Positions 1 through 5,151 of a DNA stretch of 9,646 nt are shown here, piece by piece. Below the pieces are notes generated by a model. That model did not search any database and was not told the origin of the DNA. It worked only from the letters and a program-made list of their open reading frames with translations. The DNA is from Anaerolineales bacterium (GTDB lineage: Bacteria; Chloroflexota; Anaerolineae; Promineifilales; Promineifilaceae), in NCBI GenBank assembly GCA_020432595.1, contig JAGQGA010000157.1:1-9646 (forward strand). Direction: 5' to 3'. How positions within the stretch are numbered: position 1 is the first letter of the stretch; every line of letters starts with the position of its first letter. Position numbers and translations under genes: made by a program.

Positions 1-267
1 GCCGTTCGTCACACCGAAAAAGTGCTAGAACATGTGGAAACGATTGTCGCCATTGAGATGCTGGCGGCGGCACAGGGAATTGATTTGCGCTGGCGGCGGG
101 AGGGTGAACGGCCGTTGGGGAAAGGAACGGCCGTTGCTTACCAGCTCATCCGCGAAAAGGTCCCGTTTCTCAGCGACGACACCGTGCTTGCTACCCACAT
201 CGAAGCCGTGCGCCAGCTCGTTGCTTCTGGCACCATTAAGCGAGCCGTGGAAGCGGCGATTGAGTAA
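1..267 (+). CDS. hutH: Histidine ammonia-lyase family, C-terminal fragment (5' end outside window)
   Basis: The open frame enters at base 1 and ends at TAA 265-267, giving 88 C-terminal residues. They match the C-terminal helical region of aromatic amino-acid ammonia-lyases: a 'VE-IVAIEMLAAAQGIDLR' helix, a 'GKGTAVAYQLIREKVPFL' stretch, then an acidic turn and 'HIEAVRQLVASG'. Family members deaminate histidine (to urocanate), phenylalanine or tyrosine through an MIO cofactor formed from Ala-Ser-Gly. That site lies upstream of the window, so substrate cannot be read from this piece. The overall wording is closest to HutH, the first enzyme of cytosolic histidine degradation. Two copies of the AACGGCCGTT palindrome lie inside it (107-116 and 126-135), read in different codon phases. 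A P450 gene follows 94 bp downstream on the same strand across a hairpin, so co-transcription is uncertain. The family call is strong; histidine over another aromatic amino acid is a preference. Confidence 0.85.
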   Translation, partial: AVRHTEKVLEHVETIVAIEMLAAAQGIDLRWRREGERPLGKGTAVAYQLIREKVPFLSDDTVLATHIEAVRQLVASGTIKRAVEAAIE

Positions 268-277
268 AGGGAATGGA

Positions 278-333
278 ACGCAGATTGACCTGATTTACCT
301 GATAAAAATCAGTTGAATCAGGTAAATCTGCGT
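278..333. repeat. Large imperfect inverted repeat between hutH and the P450 gene
   Basis: Arms 278-303 and 308-333 (26 nt each) pair at 23 of 26 positions around an AAAA loop. Each arm is built from two diverged 9-mers (ATTGACCTG, ATTTACCTG and their complements). The hairpin starts 11 bp after the hutH stop and ends 16 bp before the P450 Shine-Dalgarno. No U-tract follows the right arm, so it is not a classical intrinsic terminator. It could be an attenuating or RNA-processing hairpin, or a dispersed REP-like element. Confidence 0.8.
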
Positions 334-361
334 CCTATTCTTCCCGAAGAAGGAGAGAGGA

Positions 362-1609
362 ATGAGTTGTCCATTAACGGCCGTTTCGGCCGCCTTTGAC
401 CCGCTAGATTTGCAAAACCCGTTTCCCTTGTTACAGCAAGCCCGCGCCGAGGAGCCTGTTTTTTACAACGACGACATCGGCTATTGGGTTGTCACCCGCT
501 ACGACGACATCAAGGCCATCTTCCACGATCACGACACCTTCACCGCCGCCAACACCATCACCCCCATCCTCCCCTTTTCTGATGCCGTGCGAACCATGCT
601 GCAAGCGGGCAATTACACCCCCGTGCCGGTGCTGTCCAACAACGTGCCGCCCGGCCACACCCGCATTCGCAAGTTGGTCAACCGGCTCTTTTTGCCGCGC
701 CGAATGCGTGATTTTGCCCCAGCCATTCGCCAGCTTGCCCGCCGCCGTCTGGCCTCCTTTATTGATCAAGGAGAGGCAGACATCGTGGCGGCGTTAACCT
801 ATGAGTTTCCAGCACTGGTGCTGTTTCATGTGCTGGGCGTGCCGGATGAGGATGTGGCGCGGGTAAAGGCGTGGGCAGGGAATCGGATTGAACTGTATTA
901 CGGCCGGCCGACCCCCGCCGAGCAAGTTGAGCGCACGCAAAACCTCGTTCCCTTTTGGCATTACGTGGTGGCACTGGTGCAGCGCAAGCTGGCAAACCTG
1001 GCCGACGATTTGACCAGCGACTTGATTCGGATGCGGAATGGGGACGATGCCGTGCTGACCATCAACGAAATTGCCAGTTGCATGATTACGCTGCTGGTGG
1101 CCGGGCATGAAACCACCACCTCGCAAATGGGCAACAGCCTGCTCCACCTGCTGCAAAACCGCGCCAAGTGGGAACAGCTATGCGCCACGCCAAACCTGAT
1201 TCCGCAGGCGGTGGAAGAAATGCTGCGCTATGACCCATCAGTTTGCACCTGGCGGCGGTTTGTGGCTCGGTCTACGGTGATTAATGGGGTGGACATTCCG
1301 GCCGGCGCCAATTTGCTGCTCATGCTCAACTCCGCCAATCGGGATGAGACAATCTTCCCGCAGCCGGACGAGATTGTGTTTGACCGCCCCAATGTGAAAG
1401 ACCATTTGGCTTTTGGCTATGGCATTCACTATTGCGTCGGCGCACCGTTGGCGCGGCTGGAAATGGAGGTGCTGCTGGAAGAAATGACCCGCCACCTGCC
1501 ATCGCTGCGGCTGCTGCCAAACCAACAGGTGGGGTACACGCGCAACATTTCGTTCCGTGGCCCGGTTTCGCTGCGGCTGGCGTGGGATGAACGGGAGATC
1601 GGAGATTAG
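362..1609 (+). CDS. Cytochrome P450, soluble bacterial type
   Basis: A 415-residue protein, the usual length of soluble class I bacterial P450s, with no membrane anchor and no fused reductase. It should therefore need separate ferredoxin and reductase partners, which are not in this window. The three P450 signatures are complete and in order: the I-helix AGHETT at 247-252 (oxygen activation), the K-helix ExxR as E286-M-L-R289, and the haem loop FGYGIHYCVG at 351-360 with C358 as the thiolate ligand. The C-helix region near residue 98 reads PPGHTRIR, where many relatives have D-PPEHTR-R. The start is supported by AAGGAG at 350-355, 6 nt before ATG 362. The substrate cannot be inferred. The upstream neighbour is an aromatic amino-acid lyase, downstream an APH-fold kinase. 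The last four codons and stop lie inside a GGAGATT tandem repeat, so the C-terminus may have been changed by repeat growth. Palindrome copy at 376-385 encodes T-A-V. Confidence 0.97.
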   Translation: MSCPLTAVSAAFDPLDLQNPFPLLQQARAEEPVFYNDDIGYWVVTRYDDIKAIFHDHDTFTAANTITPILPFSDAVRTMLQAGNYTPVPVLSNNVPPGHTRIRKLVNRLFLPRRMRDFAPAIRQLARRRLASFIDQGEADIVAALTYEFPALVLFHVLGVPDEDVARVKAWAGNRIELYYGRPTPAEQVERTQNLVPFWHYVVALVQRKLANLADDLTSDLIRMRNGDDAVLTINEIASCMITLLVAGHETTTSQMGNSLLHLLQNRAKWEQLCATPNLIPQAVEEMLRYDPSVCTWRRFVARSTVINGVDIPAGANLLLMLNSANRDETIFPQPDEIVFDRPNVKDHLAFGYGIHYCVGAPLARLEMEVLLEEMTRHLPSLRLLPNQQVGYTRNISFRGPVSLRLAWDEREIGD

Positions 1610-1645
1610 AAATTGGAGATTGGGAGATTGAGAAATTAGGAGACC
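1594..1645 (+). repeat. GGAGATT heptamer/octamer tandem repeat over the P450 stop codon
   Basis: Units run GGAGATC, GGAGATT, AGAAATT, GGAGATT (four 7-mers from 1594), then GGGAGATT, GAGAAATT, AGGAGACC (three 8-mers). The first two units hold the last codons (E-I-G-D) and TAG of the P450; the rest is spacer. The period is clear by eye despite substitutions. Confidence 0.8.
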
Positions 1646-1652
1646 ACTTGGT

Positions 1653-1694
1653 TTTACTGAATACTGTCTACTGAAAACCGATTACAGTAGACAA
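1653..1694 (+). repeat. Heptamer array (TTTACTG family) before the kinase gene
   Basis: Six consecutive 7-mers: TTTACTG, AATACTG, TCTACTG, AAAACCG, ATTACAG, TAGACAA. Within it, TGTCTACTG (1665-1673) and CAGTAGACA (1685-1693) form a perfect 9-bp hairpin with an 11-nt loop. The array runs straight into the Shine-Dalgarno AAGGAGGG at 1693-1700. The same 7-mer family, in gene-sense orientation, occurs in front of the MFS-HEAT gene at 7456-7490. Confidence 0.75.
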
Positions 1695-1705
1695 GGAGGG
1701 TAGCG

Positions 1706-1813
1706 TTGAAAAAGATACCGGAAAAATTGGTTGAGTGTAGCATCCGGTGGCGTACACCCATGAGGGGACAAGTGACGCTCCGTTTGAGGCAATGTTGCTG
1801 GATGAGCGCGTAG
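1706..1813 (+). CDS. Possible 35-codon leader ORF or displaced N-terminus of the kinase gene
   Basis: A strong Shine-Dalgarno (AAGGAGGG, 1693-1700) is correctly spaced for TTG at 1706, which opens a 35-codon frame ending at TAG 1811-1813. This frame is out of phase with the kinase gene and overlaps its first codons. In contrast the kinase start (GTG 1747) has no ribosome-binding site. It may be a leader peptide with coupled re-initiation, or the kinase gene may have lost frame near its 5' end. The peptide starts with a basic stretch (L-K-K-I-P-E-K) and resembles nothing I recognise. Confidence 0.3.
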   Translation: MKKIPEKLVECSIRWRTPMRGQVTLRLRQCCWMSA

Positions 1814-2901
1814 GCGGGTTAACGGCCGAAACCCTAACACCCATCGTGCGTCAGGTAACGGGAAACCCAACCGCCGTGCCGGGGGCGTGGGCGATTGAGC
1901 CCATGAGCGGTGGCTGGGGCGGCGCGGTGGGCGGCACGGCACTATACCGGGTACACGGGGTCGGCTGGTCGCTGGTGCTAAAGGTGCTGTATGAGCGTCC
2001 TGATGAGCCAGTGGATGCGCCCGTTTACTGGAAACGGGAGTTTGATCTGTACCGTTCTGGTCTGCTGGCGCAACTGCCGCCAACGGGGCTGCGTTCGCCC
2101 ACTGTTTATGCAACGGCCGAATTTCCTGAAGCGTGCTGGGTGTGGCTGGCCGATATTGCCGAAGAGAAACCCCACTGGACGTTTGATGATTATCATTTGG
2201 TGGCGCGGCGGCTGGGGCAATTTAATGGGGCCTACCTGACGGGTTGGCCCATTCCAACGGCACCGTGGCTGAATGTGCATTTCCACAACCGGCTGTTGGA
2301 GCCGCTGCCGGAGACGTTTGCACGGTTGGATGAGGGGTTGAAACGGCCGTTAATTCAACGCGCCCTGCCTCTCAGCGAGAAAGAGGCCATTCTCGCCATT
2401 TGGCAAGAGGCACCGCGCTATGCCGAGGTGCTGACGAAACTGCCGCAAACCTTGTGCCACAACGACGCTTTTCGGCGCAATATGTTCCACAGCGACAACG
2501 AAACCATCCTCATTGATTGGGCATTGGCTGGTCGTGGGGCAGTTGGGGAGGAATTGGTGGCACTGGTCGCTATCTCGCTCTATCTGGACTCAGCGTTATG
2601 GGCTGATTTGGCACAGTTTGACCAGGCGGTATTTGATGGATACGTGGCAGGGCTGCGTGATGCGGGCTGGCCGGGAGAGGCACGGTTGGCGCGGCTGGGG
2701 TATTTGTGTGCGATGGTGCTGCGAGGGCTGGCGGGGGTGCGGCAAGATGTGGGGATGCTGCTGGATGAACACAACCCGATGCTACGACAGCGTGAACAGG
2801 ATTTGGGCAGCAAAGAGGCGGTGGCCGACTTTATGGCTGATGTGCGTCGCTTTCGGCTGCTGCAAATGGCGGATGAGGCGCGGCGGCTGCTAGTACCTTG
2901 A
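1747..2901 (+). CDS. APH/choline-kinase-fold phosphotransferase
   Basis: 384 residues with the kinase-like fold of the aminoglycoside phosphotransferase superfamily, which transfers phosphate from ATP to a small-molecule hydroxyl. The catalytic loop is H238-N-D240-AFRR-N245 (H-x-D-x4-N, catalytic base D240) and the metal-binding segment is I-D257-W-A-L-A-G-R-G, followed by 'VGEELVALV' as in this family. The N-lobe shows a Gly-rich stretch (MSGGWGGAVGG, about residues 54-64) and a VLKV lysine strand. The C-terminal third is helical. Real substrate is unknown; many members of this branch are uncharacterised kinases rather than resistance enzymes. An in-frame TAG at 1738 makes GTG 1747 the earliest start, but it lacks a ribosome-binding site; ATG 1792 is an alternative after a weak TTGAGG. 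Palindrome copy at 2342-2351 reads R-P-L. Confidence 0.88.
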   Translation: MAYTHEGTSDAPFEAMLLDERVGGLTAETLTPIVRQVTGNPTAVPGAWAIEPMSGGWGGAVGGTALYRVHGVGWSLVLKVLYERPDEPVDAPVYWKREFDLYRSGLLAQLPPTGLRSPTVYATAEFPEACWVWLADIAEEKPHWTFDDYHLVARRLGQFNGAYLTGWPIPTAPWLNVHFHNRLLEPLPETFARLDEGLKRPLIQRALPLSEKEAILAIWQEAPRYAEVLTKLPQTLCHNDAFRRNMFHSDNETILIDWALAGRGAVGEELVALVAISLYLDSALWADLAQFDQAVFDGYVAGLRDAGWPGEARLARLGYLCAMVLRGLAGVRQDVGMLLDEHNPMLRQREQDLGSKEAVADFMADVRRFRLLQMADEARRLLVP

Positions 2902-2927
2902 CGATGAAATTCTTGTATGCAAAACAA

Positions 2928-3018
2928 GAACTGGCACAGAGTGACACAGAGATAGGAGGGAGGTTCACAGAGGATGACTTGTTGCTTCTCTGTGAACCTC
3001 TGTGTAACCTTTTTGGTT
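2928..3018. repeat. Hairpin-rich spacer between convergent genes
   Basis: A perfect 12-bp inverted repeat AGGTTCACAGAG (2961-2972) / CTCTGTGAACCT (2988-2999) encloses a 15-nt loop. It lies within short repeats of CACAGAG type on the left and CTCTGTG type on the right, so ACACAGAG at 2944-2951 can also pair with CTCTGTGT at 2998-3005. Outer AGAAC (from 2928) and GTTCT (near 3015) extend the symmetry. It sits between the end of the kinase gene (2901) and the end of the convergent GNAT gene (3078) and may act as a bidirectional terminator, although the nearest T-run (3009-3014) is 10 nt beyond the stem. Confidence 0.65.
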
Positions 3019-3077
3019 CTGGCTCGTCTAGGCTATGGTAATTGCTAAACACGGTTTCCCTGTTCAGCGCAGAGACT

Positions 3078-3587
3078 TTAAGGTTGCTCCAGTGCATACA
3101 GCAAATACGGCCCTATTTCATCCACCCCCTCGCGCTCAAACTTCATCCCGATGCGTTCGGCTACCTTGATGGAGGCTGTGTTGCCGGGCGTAATCAGGCA
3201 AACGAGGCGCGTTTGCCCTAGCGTGGTGCGGGCATAGTTAGCAATGGCTTGGGCGGCTTCGGTGGCTAACCCTTGGTGCCAAAATGCTTTATCGAGCAGA
3301 TACGCCACCTCAACCTCAAACTGGCCGTCTAGCGTCCACGGCAGCAGCCCGCAACGGCCGATAAATTGCCCCGTTTCCTTGTAAATGGTTGCCCACAAAC
3401 CCAGTTCTGGGTGTTCGGGGTGGCCGTGGAGAAACCATTCCAGTTCTTCCTTTGTTTCCTCATAGGTCAGCGTGCCTTCGGGGAAATAGCGGCGAATGTC
3501 GGGATCGCGGTAAAGAGCGGCCAGGTTGTCTAAGTCGCCCATTTCCAAGTGACGAAGCAAAAGCCGGTTGGTTTCCAAAATTTTCAT
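3078..3587 (-). CDS. GNAT N-acetyltransferase, RimJ/RimL-like
   Basis: 169 residues, the normal length for the Acetyltransf_3 type of GNAT enzyme, which moves an acetyl group from acetyl-CoA to an amine (protein N-terminus or small molecule). The N-terminus 'ETNRLLLRHLEMGDLDNLAALYRDP' is characteristic. The acetyl-CoA pyrophosphate loop appears as HQGLATEA (104-111) after 'AYLLDKAFW', and the later N136-x-x-S139 plus ERIGM (144-148) fits motif B. Its ATG (3587-3585) overlaps the TGA of the upstream VOC gene (3586-3584), so the two are translationally coupled. The natural substrate is not evident. Self-protection or protein N-terminal acetylation are both plausible. Confidence 0.93.
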   Translation of the reverse strand: MKILETNRLLLRHLEMGDLDNLAALYRDPDIRRYFPEGTLTYEETKEELEWFLHGHPEHPELGLWATIYKETGQFIGRCGLLPWTLDGQFEVEVAYLLDKAFWHQGLATEAAQAIANYARTTLGQTRLVCLITPGNTASIKVAERIGMKFEREGVDEIGPYLLYALEQP

Positions 3588-3970
3588 CTTGTTGTCTCTT
3601 CACTTACGGGCTGCCTTAGCTCGATTGTATTGCCGTCGGGGTCAGCAATGCCTGCGTACCGGGTGCCGTTGGCGGTGTTGATGGGTTGGGTGATGGTGCC
3701 GCCGTGGGAAACGGCCGTTTCCACCACCCACGCTATATCAGACACGGCAAAACTAAACTGCTGCCGATTTTTCTCAGCCTGAATTTGCAGAAAGTCGTTG
3801 GGGCAAAAAACCAACTGTAATCCTGCCAGTTGCCCACGGTATAGTGTAGTCCCAAACGCAGCGAAGGGGTGCAGATCGGCGGCAAAAACGGCGTTGTAAA
3901 ATTGCACCATCTGCGTCACGTCAACGGCGGCAATGGTGATACCTGCTAGTTCAATATGGGGTTGATCCAT
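3584..3970 (-). CDS. VOC (glyoxalase/bleomycin-resistance fold) protein
   Basis: 128 residues, the size of a single-chain vicinal-oxygen-chelate protein that normally works as a dimer. The first beta-alpha-beta unit is 'ITIAAVDVTQMVQFYNAVFAADL' (about 11-33), and the end carries the family hallmark D110-P-D-G-N-x-I-E117-L, where the glutamate is the usual metal ligand. Members bind metals and act as glyoxalases, dioxygenases or antibiotic-sequestering proteins; nothing here decides which. ATG 3970 has an AAGGAT ribosome-binding site a few bases upstream on the minus strand. First gene of a two-gene unit with the GNAT enzyme. Palindrome copy at 3710-3719 encodes T-A-V. Confidence 0.9.
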   Translation of the reverse strand: MDQPHIELAGITIAAVDVTQMVQFYNAVFAADLHPFAAFGTTLYRGQLAGLQLVFCPNDFLQIQAEKNRQQFSFAVSDIAWVVETAVSHGGTITQPINTANGTRYAGIADPDGNTIELRQPVSEETTR

Positions 3971-3991
3971 ACAGTTATCCTTTTTGAGGTC

Positions 3992-3997
3992 ATTGTA
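3992..3997 (-). promoter_or_regulatory. Possible -10 element of the VOC-GNAT unit
   Basis: On the minus strand TACAAT lies 21 bases ahead of the VOC start codon. No convincing -35 sits at 16-18 bp; TTGCCA occurs but 25 bp away. The location, between the upstream gene's terminator and the VOC start, is what supports it. Confidence 0.3.
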
Positions 3998-4031
3998 GCG
4001 GATTTATTTGTTTTTGTGTTGTTGGCAATAA

Positions 4032-4063
4032 AAAAACGGCCGTTTACACAAACGGCCGTTTTT
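4032..4063 (-). terminator. Intrinsic terminator built from two palindrome copies
   Basis: AAAAACGGCCGTTT (4032-4045) and AAACGGCCGTTTTT (4050-4063) pair perfectly over 14 bp around the loop ACAC. Each arm contains a full AACGGCCGTT (4035-4044 and 4051-4060). Read on the minus strand the stem ends in a T-tract, and it lies 37 bp after the stop of the acidic protein gene. A T-run on the plus side as well makes it potentially bidirectional. Confidence 0.85.
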
Positions 4064-4099
4064 ACATCCAATACAGTTGCCAGACAGCTTACTTAGCTG

Positions 4100-4999
4100 C
4101 TAATCATTATCCTTGCCACCACCCTTGTCATCATTGTGGTCGTCGTCATTATCATTGTCGTTGCTCCCCCCATGATCATCATCATTGTCGTTGTCATTAT
4201 CGTGGTTGCCGCCACCGGAGCCACTGTTGTCGTCGTTGTCGTTGCTGTCATTATCATGGCTGCTGCCAGAACCACTATTGTCAGAGCCGGAACCACTGTT
4301 GTTATCACTGCTGCCGCTGCTGCCAGAGCCGCTGTTGTCTGAGCTAGAGCCGCTGTTATCTGAACCAGAACCACTGCTGCCGGAACTGCTGTTGCTGCTG
4401 CGATCATCGCTACCGCTGCCGGAGCCGCTGTTATCATCATCGTTGTCATTGCTGCTGCCAGAACCACGGTTGTCGTTGTCATTACGATTATCGTTATCGT
4501 TACTGTTGTCGTTGTTATTGCTGTTATCGTTGTCGTTACGATTATCGTTATCGTTGCTGTTATCGTCGTTGTCGTTACGATTGTCGTTATCGTTGCTGTT
4601 GTCGTCGTTGTCGTTGCTGTTGTCGTTAGTGACAACGAATGCTGCATCGTTAGCCTGGATAGGTGGGGTGGTGGTTAGCAGAGAACGGCCGTTTTCCCCG
4701 TCCCCTTGCGCCATATCACCAGCAACCGTGTCACTGCTTTGGCTGGCTGGGGCAGAAACGGCCGTTTCCCGTGCCGGCAGAGCCAATCCCGACTGCTTCT
4801 CTGCTCCTATCGTCAACGCCTGCTGCACCGTCAGTGCCGTGTCGCGCCAGGTGTAAAGCACATCCCCTGGCTCACTGGCCGCAACCGAACTGGTTAGCGT
4901 GGACAGCAGCAGATACAAACTAAACAGCGTCACCCCCGCTGCCGGTAAAACAAAGATAGGTAATTTCAACCGATGCCAAAAAGCGTGAAAATTTGTCAT
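4100..4999 (-). CDS. Membrane-anchored or exported Asn/Asp/Ser/Gly-rich disordered protein
   Basis: 299 residues from ATG 4999, chosen because GGAGG lies 5 nt upstream (complement of 5005-5009); an upstream TTG at 5011 lies before that site and is unlikely. Residues 1-10 are polar/basic, 12-35 form one hydrophobic segment, followed by SSVAAS, so the protein is either secreted or anchored by its N-terminus. Residues about 40-70 (SEPGDVLYTWRDTALTVQQAL) resemble the start of DUF5667-like proteins. From about 125 to the end it is almost only N, D, S and G: an NDND/NR block, a GSGS/DNSG block, and a D/N/H block ending in D-D-K-G-G-G-K. This should be disordered, strongly acidic and extracytoplasmic, possibly binding Ca2+ or other cations, but no exact RTX or thrombospondin-3 unit is seen. 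Function unknown. The gene appears monocistronic. Palindrome copies at 4684-4693 and 4757-4766. Confidence 0.82.
   Translation of the reverse strand: MTNFHAFWHRLKLPIFVLPAAGVTLFSLYLLLSTLTSSVAASEPGDVLYTWRDTALTVQQALTIGAEKQSGLALPARETAVSAPASQSSDTVAGDMAQGDGENGRSLLTTTPPIQANDAAFVVTNDNSNDNDDNSNDNDNRNDNDDNSNDNDNRNDNDNSNNNDNSNDNDNRNDNDNRGSGSSNDNDDDNSGSGSGSDDRSSNSSSGSSGSGSDNSGSSSDNSGSGSSGSSDNNSGSGSDNSGSGSSHDNDSNDNDDNSGSGGGNHDNDNDNDDDHGGSNDNDNDDDHNDDKGGGKDND
4535..4612 (-). repeat. 39-bp tandem repeat in the acidic protein gene
   Basis: Two adjacent 39-bp units (4535-4573 and 4574-4612) differ only by A/G changes that leave the encoded 13-residue unit (NDNRND-type) unchanged. A more diverged partial copy lies to the left. 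The array is in-frame, so copy-number change would alter only tail length. Confidence 0.75.
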
Positions 5000-5004
5000 G
5001 ATAA

Positions 5005-5009
5005 CCTCC
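5005..5009 (-). promoter_or_regulatory. Ribosome-binding site that sets the acidic protein start
   Basis: GGAGG on the minus strand, 5 nt ahead of ATG 4999. It decides against the longer reading frame from TTG 5011. Confidence 0.8.
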
Positions 5010-5023
5010 AAATCAACTCAAAA

Positions 5024-5066
5024 GATCGTTCTGTCCTTTAAGTGATCGTTGGTAACAAAAAGTAAC
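5024..5066 (-). promoter_or_regulatory. Phased direct repeats upstream of the acidic protein gene
   Basis: Plus-strand GATCGTT occurs at 5024-5030 and 5044-5050 (20 bp apart), and GTAAC at 5052-5056 and 5062-5066 (10 bp apart). Spacings of about one and two helical turns place each pair on one face of DNA, as expected for a regulator binding direct repeats. A -10-like TAAAAT on the minus strand lies just upstream at 5081-5086, but no good -35 is visible. The rest of the 5000-5151 spacer shows only a weak 5-bp GC hairpin at 5128-5143. Confidence 0.4.
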
Positions 5067-5151
5067 GGGCAATTTGGCGAATTTTAGAAATTGGTTTGGT
5101 GGCAAAATAGCCGATGACGGAAGGCGAGGGCGGTTGGTCGCCCGTGTTCGT

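Noticed and set aside
285..306. TTGACC (285-290) followed by GATAAA (301-306) as a promoter for the P450
   Set aside because: The spacing is only 10 bp, and both pieces are part of the inverted-repeat arms.
4440..4625. Regular repeats suggestive of a CRISPR array
   Set aside because: The repeats are contiguous, in-frame and without unique spacers; they encode N/D-rich peptide units.
4185..4856. Leu/Ser-rich plus-strand frame and a Thr-rich alternative minus frame in the 4.1-4.8 kb region
   Set aside because: Both are other-frame readings of the Asn/Asp repeat DNA. The frame 4100-4999 alone has a good ribosome-binding site, a hydrophobic anchor and a terminator.
5128..5143. GGGCG/CGCCC hairpin as terminator of the MFS-HEAT gene
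   Set aside because: Only five base pairs and no T-tract follows on the minus strand.
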